DNA of 64,000 bases from Chitinophagales bacterium (GCA_016786765.1 JAEUUZ010000003.1:427351-491350); one strand, 5' to 3'; shown: positions 53,911 to 63,913, counted from the first letter of the stretch. Program-made: numbers and translations. The notes: generated by a model not told the origin, from the sequence alone.

Positions 53911-55086
53911 TCAAATATCGTCCATCAGCTTGTTGTAGACTTTCATCCAACGGTCAGGAATTTCTTCGCGGCAGGCCATCTCATAATCTTGATACGTACA
54001 AGGCACCATTTGCTGACGAGCGAATTTTTGTTTATCGCCAAAAGGTAATTCCATCCACCAACGATCGGTCATTTTGCTTTTCCAGAACACAATTTCGTGA
54101 TCTAACTCATCCATTTTTACGGTGAATTTCAAGAAGCTTTCTTTGTCAGCAGGATGGTCGTTTCTACGATTGTAATATCCATCGATAAAACACCAAATGG
54201 TTTGTGCTAATAGTTTTGAGGTTTGATTACGAATGTCGAATGCAGGATTAAATTCATAAATGCCAAACGAAGTGAGTTTGTCGCTGATGCCCGCATAGCG
54301 TGCAATCTGGCACAATTCTTCTCCGCTAAATCCATTAGGTGAAGCATTCGCATGGGCAGGTGCATCACTCATACGGATGCTTGAAACGTCAATACTTACT
54401 AGGTCAGCATCACGTAAAATCGGTTCTAGGTGTTCAATGTTTTTTCGAGCAAGTCCAAGGCGAACACAATCGAAATTTAAGGATTCCAACATGTCTATAG
54501 CAAACGGATTATTCAAATAGGTTTGGTACCCAATTTGCGCTAAATTGAAAAGATAGTTTGGATTATGTGCTAAAATATTTGAAAGGAAAGATGACGAATT
54601 ATTCGTATTTGATTCTTCATCTTCATTAATATCGATTTGTTCATCTACCACCACTAAATTCACCAAAGCATAGAGCTCTTGATAACTGAGATATTGTCCG
54701 TACGTATTATCGTGGCTGCCTCCCAGTATAATGGGAACTACTTTATGTGTAATTAATTCCAATACAGATGAAGCTAATGCAAAATGTGTATCGCGTGGCG
54801 TTTCGCCTTTGATGATATTCCCAAGATCGATGATTCGTATAGTCTTCTCCACCGAAGGAATATGCAGTTTGAATAATTCTGCACGTAAAACATTTGGGCC
54901 TTCTGCAGAGCCTTTATTCTTGCACGATTGCCTATCATCGGGCACACCGATAATCGCTAAATCGAATTCATGTAAGTCTACTTTCTTACCATCACTCAAC
55001 AGGATATTTGCCCCTATTTGTGTTGGTGAAAATGATTCACTTTCAAACTGTTTTCTTTCGGGGGGTGAAAAAAATTCAAATAACAT
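53911..55086 (-). CDS. Arginase-family protein (formimidoylglutamase-like) lacking two metal ligands
   Basis: A 391-residue member of the ureohydrolase fold. The first metal ligand His125 is present in GGSHDNTYG. The DAHxD motif appears as DEQID (148-152), with Gln150 in place of the metal-binding His. The second metal motif SxDxDxxDP is SIDVSSIRMSDAP, with Asp233 present and Ser235 in place of Asp. The protein resembles Bacteroidota proteins annotated as formimidoylglutamase, so the changes may be family-wide; activity is uncertain. I chose the ATG at 55086; the longer frame would start with TTG at 55134. It lies 52 bases downstream of htpG. Confidence 0.8.
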   Translation of the reverse strand: MLFEFFSPPERKQFESESFSPTQIGANILLSDGKKVDLHEFDLAIIGVPDDRQSCKNKGSAEGPNVLRAELFKLHIPSVEKTIRIIDLGNIIKGETPRDTHFALASSVLELITHKVVPIILGGSHDNTYGQYLSYQELYALVNLVVVDEQIDINEDEESNTNNSSSFLSNILAHNPNYLFNLAQIGYQTYLNNPFAIDMLESLNFDCVRLGLARKNIEHLEPILRDADLVSIDVSSIRMSDAPAHANASPNGFSGEELCQIARYAGISDKLTSFGIYEFNPAFDIRNQTSKLLAQTIWCFIDGYYNRRNDHPADKESFLKFTVKMDELDHEIVFWKSKMTDRWWMELPFGDKQKFARQQMVPCTYQDYEMACREEIPDRWMKVYNKLMDDI

Positions 55087-55138
55087 GCCACTACTTGTTT
55101 CGCTAAAGAAAGCACAAATAGCTGATTTTGTCAAGTAT

Positions 55139-56998
55139 TTAATTCAATTGCCCGAAAGAATGCTTCACAAAGTCGGCTAACGCTTTCCCTTTTAGCATAC
55201 CTTGCGACAACATAGCTAGTGAGTATAAGTGTTTTATCTGTTCAGCACGAACGCTTTCATCGGCTTTCAATAATTTGGCCGTTAACGGGTGATTAGTATT
55301 TACAACAAGGTTGAAATAGTCCATATCCATCATTTTGTTGCCACCACCGGAAAGACGAGTCATCTCCTGCATTCTTCGCATGAATTCGTTCTTTGTAATG
55401 AGCACCGGAAAGTCGGTTGGTGAAAGCGCCTTTAACTCTACTGTTGCAGTAGGGGTTGTAACCACTTCCTGAAAATATTTTTTCAATTGCTCTTCTTCCT
55501 CTTTATTCAATACCGATTCGCTGCTCGTATCTTTTTCAATTAACTTGTCCATGGTATCGGCATCCACACGTTTGAATACCATTTTCTCGCCCTTGTACTC
55601 CAAGTGTTGCATGTAGTGATTGTCAATGGTAGAATCCATCACCAATACATCATAGCCTTTGTCGTGTGCCTGAGCAATGTAGCTGTATTGCGCATCTGCA
55701 TGATTGGTGTACAACGCCACCAAACTGTCGTTTTTGTCGGTTTGATTGGCTTTGATTTTCTCTTTATATTCTTCGACAGTGAAATATTTTTTATCTGTAT
55801 TTTCTACCAACGCAAATTCTTTCGCACGCTCAGCAAATTTCTCATCGCTGATCACACCATACTTCACGAACACAGATAACGACTCCCATTTTTCTTCAAA
55901 TCCTGCACGGTCGTTTTTGAAAATCTCCGATAATTTATCGGCTACTTTTTTCACGATGTGAGCCGTAATTTTTTTCACATTCGGATCGCCCTGTAAATAG
56001 CTGCGCGATACGTTTAGTGGGATATCCGGAGAGTCGATAACGCCTTGTAGCAAGGTTAAAAATTCTGGAACAATTTGCTCTACAGCATCAGTTACAAACA
56101 CCTGGTTGCTGTACAAATTGATTTTCGCTTTTTGGAACTCGAAGGTTTGTTTCAATTTCGGGAAGAACAACACGCCTTTCAAGTTGAAAGGGAAGTCGGT
56201 ATTTAAGTGAATCCAGAATAAAGGATCCGGTTCGTATGGATACAACTCTTTATAGAAGGCCATGTAATCTTCATCCGTAAGGTCTTTCGGGTTTTTTACC
56301 CAAGCCGGATTCGGGTTGTTGATTTGTGCAGCAACTATGGTTTTTACTTCCTCGCCTGCTTCATTTTTCTCAGTTAATTCTTTAGTGCCGAAGAAAATCG
56401 GGAAAGGCAAAAACCGACAATATTTATCGAGTACTTCTTTCACTTTGTGCTCTTCTAAATAGTCTTTGGCTTCCTCTGAAAGGTGAAGAATAATATCTGT
56501 TCCACGCTCCGTTCTATTGCCTTCTTTCAATTCAAATTCAGTAGAACCATTGCAGGTCCAATGTGCTGAAGGTTCATCTTTGTAGGATTTGGATACTACT
56601 TCTACCACATCTGCTACCATAAAAGCAGAATAAAATCCAAGTCCGAAATGCCCAATAATGCTGGCTTTATCGTCTACCTTTTTGAATTTTTCAATAAATT
56701 CTTCTGCTGAAGAAAGCGCAATCGTGTTGATGTATTTTTTGATTTCATCGGCTGTCATTCCCAATCCTTTATCGGAAATGGTTAATGTTTTCGCCTCTTT
56801 GTCGAGCTTAATTTCTATACTCAATTCGCCCAAATCGCCTTTGGCTTCGCCCAGTTGCGCTAGTTTTTGGATTTTGGTGGTGGCATCAATGGCATTCGAT
56901 ACCAATTCGCGAATGAAAATATCCTGTTCGGAATACAAGAATTTTTTAATGATCGGGAAAATGTTTTCCGTGCTTACGTTAATCGTTCCTTTTTCCAT
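55139..56998 (-). CDS. htpG: Molecular chaperone HtpG (Hsp90)
   Basis: Full-length bacterial Hsp90 (619 residues). The ATPase domain shows ELVSNAIDA near residue 33, ISDKGLGMTADEI near 80 and GHFGLGFYSAFMVAD near 118; the middle domain has the arginine-containing NVSRSYLQGD segment. The C-terminal dimerisation domain is present. A candidate sigma-54 promoter lies just upstream. The arginase-family gene follows on the same strand. Confidence 0.96.
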   Translation of the reverse strand: MEKGTINVSTENIFPIIKKFLYSEQDIFIRELVSNAIDATTKIQKLAQLGEAKGDLGELSIEIKLDKEAKTLTISDKGLGMTADEIKKYINTIALSSAEEFIEKFKKVDDKASIIGHFGLGFYSAFMVADVVEVVSKSYKDEPSAHWTCNGSTEFELKEGNRTERGTDIILHLSEEAKDYLEEHKVKEVLDKYCRFLPFPIFFGTKELTEKNEAGEEVKTIVAAQINNPNPAWVKNPKDLTDEDYMAFYKELYPYEPDPLFWIHLNTDFPFNLKGVLFFPKLKQTFEFQKAKINLYSNQVFVTDAVEQIVPEFLTLLQGVIDSPDIPLNVSRSYLQGDPNVKKITAHIVKKVADKLSEIFKNDRAGFEEKWESLSVFVKYGVISDEKFAERAKEFALVENTDKKYFTVEEYKEKIKANQTDKNDSLVALYTNHADAQYSYIAQAHDKGYDVLVMDSTIDNHYMQHLEYKGEKMVFKRVDADTMDKLIEKDTSSESVLNKEEEEQLKKYFQEVVTTPTATVELKALSPTDFPVLITKNEFMRRMQEMTRLSGGGNKMMDMDYFNLVVNTNHPLTAKLLKADESVRAEQIKHLYSLAMLSQGMLKGKALADFVKHSFGQLN

Positions 56999-57023
56999 GA
57001 CTATTTAGTTTAGGAACGATGTT

Positions 57024-57038
57024 TCAAACCTTGTGCCA
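57024..57038 (-). promoter_or_regulatory. Candidate sigma-54 promoter upstream of htpG
   Basis: On the minus strand, TGGCAC (57038-57033), five bases and TTGA (57027-57024) closely match the -24/-12 consensus TGGCACN5TTGCW, with A for C at one place. The start would fall about 12 bases downstream, near 57012, 14 bases before the htpG ATG. A weaker sigma-70-type reading (TTG, 21 bases, AAGGTTTG) overlaps it. Confidence 0.35.
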
Positions 57039-57076
57039 TTCCGTTTTTTGTGACAAAATGACTATTTCGGATGCAC

Positions 57077-59095
57077 TTATTTCAGTTTGTTGGCAGATAA
57101 ACCACACTCCAAAAAGGCTTGATACATATCCGGATTGGCATCGTAGCCGTTCCATGGCGTGTTCAACAGCTTTTCATCCGGAGAAACTAAAACGTATTGC
57201 GGTTGGGTGTTAGTGTTAAAGCATACGGTTTGGAAGTCGCTCCATTTGTGGCCGTATGAGGTTCGTTTTTCGCCATTGAACGGAGAAACATATTGTAGCG
57301 AATCGGGTAGTTTTTTCTCGTAGTCGTCAACATACAACGACACTAAAACATACTTTTCATTTATCAATTTGAATACTTCCGGGTCGGTCCAAATTTTTTC
57401 TTCCATTCTTCGACAATTGGCGCAGTTATATCCTGTGAAATCCACTAACAGCGGTTTGTTCTGTTGTTTGGCATAAGCCAATGCTTCATCATAATCTTTA
57501 AAGCAATTGAGGTTGTTCGGGCATTGCGTTTTTTTCTCGAACCACGAATAATAATTCGGTGGTAAGAACCCGCTGAATTGTTTCAAATCATTGCCCAGCA
57601 ATCCGTATCCGCAATAGGCCGTGAATACAAAAAATACAGCAGCAAAAAACAAACGAACAGGCGATTTGCGGTTCACATTTTCATTGCCTTTCATTTTTAA
57701 TACACCGGTGAGATACAACACCACAGCGGCTCCTAGTATAAACCAAATAATAAGGAATAATTCGCGCTTGATGATACCCCAATGGCCCACTAAATCTGCA
57801 TTCGATAAAAACTTGAGCGCTAAAATCAATTCCACAAAACCTAAAACCACTTTCAGTGCATCCATCCAAGAGCCTGATTTAGGTAACGATTTTAATAAGT
57901 TTGGAAAAAAGGCAAAAAGCGTGAATGGCAAGCCCATAGCAAATCCGAAGGCCGACATCCCTACCACTAAATTTAATTTTCCGTTGGGTGCAGTGGCCAT
58001 ACTTCCCAATAAAGTACCCAGAATAGGGCCAGTGCATGAAAAGGAAACTACGACTAGTGTTAACGCCATAAAAAAGATACCTACTAAGCCGCCAAGGTTG
58101 GATGCTGAATCTACTTTATTGGCCAACGAATGCGGCAAAGCAATTTCGTAGTACCCGAAAAAGGAGAAGGCAAACACAATGAAAATCACAAAGAACAAAA
58201 GATTCACCCAAATATTGGTAGCCACTGCATTGAGCGTGTTAGGCGATAAATTAAAAATCAAAAACGGCATCGACAATAAAACAAAAATCAAGAGGATACT
58301 GAATCCGTAAAATACCGATTCGAATTTCCCTTTGGATTTATCTTCATTGCGCTTAGTGAAAAAACTTACCGTTAGCGGGATCATTGGGAAAACGCATGGG
58401 GTAAGCAATGCCAATAAACCACCGCCAAAGCCTAAAATAAAAGCTAGCCAAGTGGTAATAGGCTCTTCTTTTGTACCGCAATCGCTAATAGCTGTACCGA
58501 ATTTTTCTTTATCGAAAAAGTGTTGATAATAGCTAGTTAAGGTAGAAGTAGCTGTGGTTAAAGTGGAAGCAGGCGAAGTATCTACCGGCTCAACTACAAC
58601 ATTATCGACTGAATCAATTCGTTTTTTTTTTTCTCCCTCGCTACCAGCCAAAGTTAAATCGAACGAAAATGTTTTTGTGGTAGGAGGTAAACAAGTTTTA
58701 TTGTCGCACACCATAAATTCAAACGAGCCTTTAAGGGTGGTTGGTCCTGAAATTTTTACCAATTGCTCAAACACCACTTTCTCTTCAAACGACTTTTGGA
58801 AAACACCAAACACTTCGTCAATGCCTTCGTGTGTTTTAGCACAAGTTTCAGTTGATTTTCCAACTAAGGTTACGTTTTTGTTGGGTTCGTAAGTGAATGA
58901 AGTAGGAACAGCGCCATCGTTGCCTTGAAATTGCGAGTAGGTATGATACCCTTTATCAATAGTGGCGGTGAACTGGAGTTTGTATTCGTCTTTTCCGGCC
59001 GGAACGGCTTTCCACGACCATTTTACTGGATCTATAATTTGTCCGAACGAACTGAACGTGAATAGCACAGCAACTAAACCAAAGAATGACCTCAT
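57077..59095 (-). CDS. dsbD: Thiol:disulfide interchange protein DsbD
   Basis: DsbD (672 residues) carries reducing equivalents across the inner membrane. The order is: signal peptide (VLFTFSSFGQ); an N-terminal beta-sandwich with the CDNKTCLPP cysteine pair; eight membrane helices with the active cysteines in LLTPCVFPMIPL and SFSCTGPILG; and a C-terminal thioredoxin domain with Cys558-Ala-Asn-Cys561 in NCANCRRME. All six redox cysteines are present. A charged low-complexity linker with a poly-Lys run separates the first two parts. It is monocistronic. Confidence 0.95.
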   Translation of the reverse strand: MRSFFGLVAVLFTFSSFGQIIDPVKWSWKAVPAGKDEYKLQFTATIDKGYHTYSQFQGNDGAVPTSFTYEPNKNVTLVGKSTETCAKTHEGIDEVFGVFQKSFEEKVVFEQLVKISGPTTLKGSFEFMVCDNKTCLPPTTKTFSFDLTLAGSEGEKKKRIDSVDNVVVEPVDTSPASTLTTATSTLTSYYQHFFDKEKFGTAISDCGTKEEPITTWLAFILGFGGGLLALLTPCVFPMIPLTVSFFTKRNEDKSKGKFESVFYGFSILLIFVLLSMPFLIFNLSPNTLNAVATNIWVNLLFFVIFIVFAFSFFGYYEIALPHSLANKVDSASNLGGLVGIFFMALTLVVVSFSCTGPILGTLLGSMATAPNGKLNLVVGMSAFGFAMGLPFTLFAFFPNLLKSLPKSGSWMDALKVVLGFVELILALKFLSNADLVGHWGIIKRELFLIIWFILGAAVVLYLTGVLKMKGNENVNRKSPVRLFFAAVFFVFTAYCGYGLLGNDLKQFSGFLPPNYYSWFEKKTQCPNNLNCFKDYDEALAYAKQQNKPLLVDFTGYNCANCRRMEEKIWTDPEVFKLINEKYVLVSLYVDDYEKKLPDSLQYVSPFNGEKRTSYGHKWSDFQTVCFNTNTQPQYVLVSPDEKLLNTPWNGYDANPDMYQAFLECGLSANKLK

Positions 59096-59193
59096 GTTGT
59101 AAAAAATTAAAATAGCATTAAGCGAATTGCAGTTTAAAGATGCAAATTATCGATAGAAAGCAGTAAGGTGGAACGTGAAAAAATGCTAAAAGG

Positions 59194-59901
59194 TTAAGCG
59201 GTCTCTAACACCTTGTTTATCAATGATTCAAACAAAATACGACCATCTGTGTTGCCTAAATCTAGTTCTGATGCGCGCTCCGGGTGTGGCATCATACCGA
59301 AAACATTTCTGCCTACATTGCATATACCGGCAATGTTTTCTATAGAGCCGTTTGGATTGGCTGTTTCGGTAATTTTTCCATTCGCATCGCAATATCTGAA
59401 TAGAATTTGATCGTTTTTCTGCAATGTTTTAAGTGTATCAGCATCGCAGTAATAACGGCCATCGCCATGGGCAATTGGAATTTTGAGTGCTTTGTTTGTG
59501 TCGACAAAACGGGTCAATTGCGATTCTTTGGTTTGTGGCTTCAGAAATACGTTTTTGCAATTATATTTCATGTTCGTATTGCGGAGTAAAGCTCCCGGCA
59601 ATAAGCCTGCTTCACACAAAATTTGGAATCCGTTACAGATGCCAAATACTCGTCCACCGTTGTTCGCAAATTCAATCACTGCTTCCATGATAGGCGAAAA
59701 GCGAGCAATAGCACCTGTTCTCAAGTAATCACCATAGCTAAACCCACCCGGTAAAATAATACAATCCAAGCGGCTAAAACCTTCCAAAGATGTTTCTTTG
59801 TGGAAGATGGTACGCACCTCACAACCCATTACATTTTTCAAAACATGCACCATATCACGATCACAGTTCGATCCCGGGAAAACAACTACACCAAATTTCA
59901 T
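59194..59901 (-). CDS. purQ: Phosphoribosylformylglycinamidine synthase subunit PurQ
   Basis: PurQ (235 residues) is the glutaminase subunit of the fourth step of purine synthesis. The nucleophile is Cys89 in FGICNGFQ and the His-Glu pair lies in [10 protein letters not shown] near residue 208; [10 protein letters not shown] opens the protein, as usual. It is the stand-alone type that partners with separate PurL and PurS subunits, neither of which is in the window. It follows the membrane protein gene by 7 bases. Confidence 0.95.
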   Translation of the reverse strand: MKFGVVVFPGSNCDRDMVHVLKNVMGCEVRTIFHKETSLEGFSRLDCIILPGGFSYGDYLRTGAIARFSPIMEAVIEFANNGGRVFGICNGFQILCEAGLLPGALLRNTNMKYNCKNVFLKPQTKESQLTRFVDTNKALKIPIAHGDGRYYCDADTLKTLQKNDQILFRYCDANGKITETANPNGSIENIAGICNVGRNVFGMMPHPERASELDLGNTDGRILFESLINKVLETA

Positions 59902-59908
59902 ATCGATA

Positions 59909-60901
59909 TCAATTAAAAATAATTACAGAAAAGGTTGAAACGATTAACAGCCCAAATATAACATTCGCTATCAAATCATTCTTCATTTCTGAAAGGAGAA
60001 TGGCTAAAAATATAGCGATAAGCGGTGAAATCAATAGGAGGTAGGCTATTGAAAAATGGGTAGGAAAAAAGAAAAATAAGGTACAAAGCACGGTTTCAAT
60101 AATGAGAACACCAATCATTTTTCGCGTTTGCATGGTCATCGAAAACGGAATCGCAACCACGAAAAGACCGGATAGCACAAGCCAAGTAGCAATTAGAATG
60201 AGAGATATTGCGTGTTGTTTAGTGAAAAAGGAAAGGCTTAATAAAGGGATTTTGAATTGATTTGCCATTGCAGTACTCAAAATCTCAGATTGGTCGGTAA
60301 GGAAGTAAATAGACACAACCATAAAAATGGGGGTTGCAATGCCTACCAGTACACGCAGCACGTCTTTAATGTGGAATGGACGAACGGAGAATAATGCCGG
60401 GAAAATGAAAAGCAACAAAAACAAGGAAGGGAAGTAGAATAAAACGGAGAGGCTAACAGAAAAGCCGATATTAAAAAATTCTTTATAGAATCGTTCTTGT
60501 TTGGATAATGTAAAAATATCATTGATAAGCAGCAGTATCAATAATAAACTGATTTGCATAGGCGAGAAAAATAACCAACTTTTATCAAGGCTACTGGCTA
60601 AAACGAACACCATACCTCCGATGTAGCTTCTTTTACCTATGATCTTGTAGTTGTTGAGTATGCTATCGACCAAGAAAGCCTGTAGGATTTGGACTATGCA
60701 ACCAATGAACAATAGCAGATAAAATCCCATCGATCCCATGTTTACAATACTCGGGAAAACGAGATGGGATAAAGGTTCAGTATAGCTGGACAAAAAGCGA
60801 AAATCAGCAGGGAAAAAGGCCGCTAAAAGGTGTATGCTAACCGACAAGAATACACTAAAGAGAACTAATCCGGGATTGTTTATTTTAAGTAGTTGTACCA
60901 T
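59909..60901 (-). CDS. Polytopic membrane protein, DUF6427-like
   Basis: A 330-residue protein with about nine to ten membrane helices and very short loops. The N-terminus ([21 protein letters not shown]) and the motif [23 protein letters not shown], read in parts as [11 protein letters not shown] and DVLRVLVG, resemble the Bacteroidota DUF6427 family of unknown function; I give this name with moderate certainty. It sits between a secreted protein gene (7-base gap) and purQ (7-base gap), so the three are one operon. Confidence 0.72.
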   Translation of the reverse strand: MVQLLKINNPGLVLFSVFLSVSIHLLAAFFPADFRFLSSYTEPLSHLVFPSIVNMGSMGFYLLLFIGCIVQILQAFLVDSILNNYKIIGKRSYIGGMVFVLASSLDKSWLFFSPMQISLLLILLLINDIFTLSKQERFYKEFFNIGFSVSLSVLFYFPSLFLLLFIFPALFSVRPFHIKDVLRVLVGIATPIFMVVSIYFLTDQSEILSTAMANQFKIPLLSLSFFTKQHAISLILIATWLVLSGLFVVAIPFSMTMQTRKMIGVLIIETVLCTLFFFFPTHFSIAYLLLISPLIAIFLAILLSEMKNDLIANVIFGLLIVSTFSVIIFN

Positions 60902-60908
60902 GCCCGTA

Positions 60909-62357
60909 TTAATATTTTATACGCAAAATGCGCAATTCTCCTTTTTTAATACTTGGAATTAATACTTCATTTGCAGACACTTGTTTGCCTAATTTAGGAA
61001 CGAGAAAAACATCTTTATCTTCTTGTTCGAATAGCATATGCTTTTTGAATTCACCGGTGCTTTTTAATGTAAATTCGTCTATGTCTGAGCTGAACGTAAT
61101 CTCTTCAGGGAAAATAAAGCGAAGTTGATCTTTTAGGTTAACACAAACGAACGAAGAGTTAAAACCGTTGTCCTCTTCAGAATATTGTTTTTTTCGCATA
61201 ATGCTATTCCATACTAAACTGCCGGAAGCGTTAATGGAGAAAGCAATAATGTCGTTATATTGGAATGTGTTTATTGTTCTGTAGGATGTGTACGGGTTGA
61301 TGGATGAAAGTGAAACAATGGGTTCTTCTCTTCGGTCTTTGATGGAAGATTCAGCCGCAATAAGCACTCCTCCATCCATACGTTGAACTACCTTTTTAAT
61401 GGAAAAGGTGTACAAACGGTTGTTGTTTTGGCTTGGCAATCGTCCAGTAAGTGCTTGAATGAAGGAGTCCGGAAATGCGGTAACTGATTCACTCTTAATT
61501 TGACCTAACGTGTAGTTGTATGTTTTATAAAAAAAGCCATACGCAGCAGTTTCGCTCATCCCGGTCTCATTATCGTAAAAACCGGCAAAGAGCAGCTGAT
61601 TGTTTTTGTTGTCTAATTCAATATATGGGTCGCTAAATATTTTCTTGGCAAAGGGCACTGAAAAAACCAGGTAATCGCTCTCGCTTCTCCCCCAAACACT
61701 TACTTTCATGGTGTTTAATCCATCGTTGAAAACAAGTAAGGTTGTTCCGTTAGTATCTACAAAACATTTTGCAAACTCCATTTCTTTTTCCGGTTTGTCA
61801 ACGGCAGGAAATCGCTTGTAAACACGATTAATATTTTTGTCTATGCAAACGGTTTGCATGCTACTCACTATTTTGCCTGTGAACACCGGAGCGTAAAACA
61901 CAGTATACGCTTGATTCGCAGATTGTTTAACGCGTAAATTAGCTTGTGTAATATCGGTGTTGTCAGGAAACGTATCAACCGGTATAGGTGCACCTGCATT
62001 TTGAAAAGAACCATTTAACACTTGCGCCATTAATAAAGTTGTACGGCCTTCCGGACGAAGAAAATAAACTACACCACCCGTTTTATAGAGCTGAATATGT
62101 TGTACAAATCCGTCTCCATTGCGCAAGTCTAATTTCTTAGCGAACACAAGGCGCATGTCGTTTCCATATACCTGAAAATTTTCTTCATCACCGGAGAGTC
62201 GAATCACGTAGCCATCCTGATTTTTGCCTACAATCTTTACTTTGTCTACTCGCGATGAAAGTTTTACCGGACTAGATATATCTATCTTTTGGGCTAAAAT
62301 TTCTGAATAGCTGAAAATTGACAAAAGAAGAATAAGCAAATTTTGCACATTGTTCAT
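60909..62357 (-). CDS. Secreted protein of unknown function
   Basis: A 482-residue exported protein with a 22-residue signal peptide (LLILLLSIFSYSEILA). The mature part is beta-rich with repeated patterns of aromatic-polar strands (YVIRLSGDEENFQVYG, LLFAGFYDNETG, ALTGRLPSQNN), compatible with a beta-propeller; no family is recognised. It is the first gene of the operon with the membrane protein and purQ. Confidence 0.65.
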   Translation of the reverse strand: MNNVQNLLILLLSIFSYSEILAQKIDISSPVKLSSRVDKVKIVGKNQDGYVIRLSGDEENFQVYGNDMRLVFAKKLDLRNGDGFVQHIQLYKTGGVVYFLRPEGRTTLLMAQVLNGSFQNAGAPIPVDTFPDNTDITQANLRVKQSANQAYTVFYAPVFTGKIVSSMQTVCIDKNINRVYKRFPAVDKPEKEMEFAKCFVDTNGTTLLVFNDGLNTMKVSVWGRSESDYLVFSVPFAKKIFSDPYIELDNKNNQLLFAGFYDNETGMSETAAYGFFYKTYNYTLGQIKSESVTAFPDSFIQALTGRLPSQNNNRLYTFSIKKVVQRMDGGVLIAAESSIKDRREEPIVSLSSINPYTSYRTINTFQYNDIIAFSINASGSLVWNSIMRKKQYSEEDNGFNSSFVCVNLKDQLRFIFPEEITFSSDIDEFTLKSTGEFKKHMLFEQEDKDVFLVPKLGKQVSANEVLIPSIKKGELRILRIKY

Positions 62358-62414
62358 GGCATGAAAGTAATGCAGAATAGCGAATTGTCAATAAAAAGTT
62401 CAGTTTTAAAATTA

Positions 62415-62448
62415 AAACGGACAATTGTATATATTCAATTGTCCGTTT
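62415..62448 (-). terminator. Terminator downstream of the LytTR regulator
   Basis: AAACGGACAATTG pairs perfectly with CAATTGTCCGTTT (13 base pairs, eight-base loop). On the minus strand it is followed by TAATTTTAAAAC, giving a moderate T tract. The rest of the 238-base gap (62358-62595) shows nothing recognisable. Confidence 0.75.
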
Positions 62449-62595
62449 AGGGGTTTTGTGCTTAATATAGTAAATGAGTTTTCTCCTTCACTTATCGAAC
62501 ACAATAAAGGTTGTTTTTCTTTGTGCAAATGTAGTTTCCAATAAGCGCTCTAGAATATTTTGACAACGTAGCGGAATTTCAAGAGAACGTTTGTG

Positions 62596-63348
62596 TTACG
62601 AAAGGTGTTTTTCCAAAATTTGAGTGAACGCCTCTTTTCTTCTAACAGATAAAGGGACTTTGTCTTTCGACTTCAGTACAACATAGTCGCCATCAGCCTT
62701 TGAAACAGAAGATACGTATTGAAGATTAACAATATAGGATTTGTGCGTTCGGAAAAAGCCTCTGTTTTGTAACATGTCTTCATACTCTTTTAGTGGTTTG
62801 CTACTTACAATTTTCTCTCCCGATTTAAGCATAAAAGTAGTGTACGAATTATCTGCTTGTAGGAAGATGAGGTCGCATAACTCAATGATATCGATGCCTT
62901 GGTGTGATCTTATGGTTATAGTTTTTATTTTGCTCGGATCGTTGAAAACGCTATGGTCTAAGGAATGTGGTGTAGTAATGCTAAGGAACTCATTTTTTGC
63001 TTTTTCAACGGCTTCTCTTAGCTCCTCTATTTTTACCGGCTTTAGCAAGTAGTAAGATGCGGAAAATTTTATGGCATCGATGGCGTAGTAGTCGTATGCT
63101 GTAACAAAAATTACACGAAATGAAATGGTGGTGAATTTTCGTAGCAAATCGAAGCCACTGTAGGGAGCCATATCTACATCCAAAAATAGAATATGTGGAT
63201 TGAATTGGTTTATCTTTTCAAAAGCCTCATCAATTTGGGTTGCTGTTGCAACAATCTCTACATCGGGGCAAAATCGCTCTAAAAGGTTGGAAAGTGCAGT
63301 TATGCTGCTATGTTCATCATCTACAAGAATGGCTTTAATCATTTTCAT
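62596..63348 (-). CDS. LytTR-type response regulator
   Basis: A 250-residue regulator with a receiver domain (phosphoacceptor Asp57 in LFLDVDMAPY; acidic pair at Asp10-Asp11; lysine in YLLKPVKIEEL) and a C-terminal LytTR DNA-binding domain (IIELCDLIFLQADNSYT, FFRTHKSYIVNLQYVSS). An ATG two codons in (63342) is possible. The ATG overlaps the stop of the upstream kinase gene (ATGA, four bases), so translation was coupled. The kinase is now interrupted, so the regulator may be uncoupled from its input. Confidence 0.92.
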   Translation of the reverse strand: MKMIKAILVDDEHSSITALSNLLERFCPDVEIVATATQIDEAFEKINQFNPHILFLDVDMAPYSGFDLLRKFTTISFRVIFVTAYDYYAIDAIKFSASYYLLKPVKIEELREAVEKAKNEFLSITTPHSLDHSVFNDPSKIKTITIRSHQGIDIIELCDLIFLQADNSYTTFMLKSGEKIVSSKPLKEYEDMLQNRGFFRTHKSYIVNLQYVSSVSKADGDYVVLKSKDKVPLSVRRKEAFTQILEKHLS

Positions 63349-63878
63349 ACTATTGGGATGTTTAAAATGGCTGTTGCTCCAACTTCATCGATTTGGATAT
63401 CGAATTTGCCGGAAAAATTATCGTGTTTAATAAGTTCTACTCTTTCTTGGATAATATTAAGGGCGTGAGATTCTTTTTTCTTTCGGTCTTTTCTCGAAGA
63501 CGATCTTTGGTTTCCATTGTCTTGTATACACACCTGTAAGAGGGAGTGATGAAGTAAGCGGAAGGTTACATGAATTTCGCCTTGAGGTGATTTCATGTTT
63601 GCAACACCGTGTTTAATGGCGTTTTCGACCAAAGGTTGAATAAGCATAGGGGGAATGATTATATCGCTCAAATCGTCATCAATTTCGTTATGTATACAAA
63701 AAATAAAATCGTTGTCGAATCTCTTTTTTTCAAGCTTAACATATTGTTCCAGAAACAAAAACTCGTCCTCTAAACTAATATGGCCTCTTCGGGTTTGATC
63801 TAAACTTTCTCGCATCAGGTCACTAAAGTCGGAGAGGTGAGTTAAGGCATTGATATCATCATTCCCGAGTTCAAGAAC
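63345..63878 (-). pseudogene. LytS-type histidine kinase, 5' end removed by IS30-type insertion
   Basis: The remaining ~177 codons carry the C-terminal part of a LytS-type (His_kinase PF06580) sensor: the end of the conserved phosphoacceptor helix region (THLSDFSDLMRESLDQTRRG), the helix that precedes the ATP domain (EFLFLEQYVKLEKKRFD), the N box PMLIQPLVENAIKHGV and the D box CIQDNGNQ. The frame is open only to a TAA at 63881-63879; homology runs right up to it, and the expected phosphoacceptor motif (NPHFIFNAL-like) is missing. Past this point a transposase gene of opposite orientation begins. Expression could only restart at an internal ATG (63815), which would lack the phosphoacceptor histidine. 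Confidence 0.75.
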
Positions 63879-63901
63879 TTAACGCAACAGTTTACCAAAA
63901 T

Positions 63902-63909
63902 TAACTTTG
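63902..63909 (+). promoter_or_regulatory. -7-like element at the transposase start
   Basis: TAACTTTG matches TAnnTTTG and lies four bases before the transposase ATG, so a transcript would begin near the ATG itself (leaderless). No TTG stands at the -33 position inside this end. Confidence 0.4.
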
Positions 63910-63913
63910 TTGC

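Noticed and set aside
26551..55086. hutH and the arginase-family gene as parts of one histidine-degradation operon
   Set aside because: They are ~26 kb apart on opposite strands, with no other hut genes between them.
57621..58151. Long plus-strand ORF inside dsbD
   Set aside because: It lies wholly antisense to the conserved membrane domain of DsbD.
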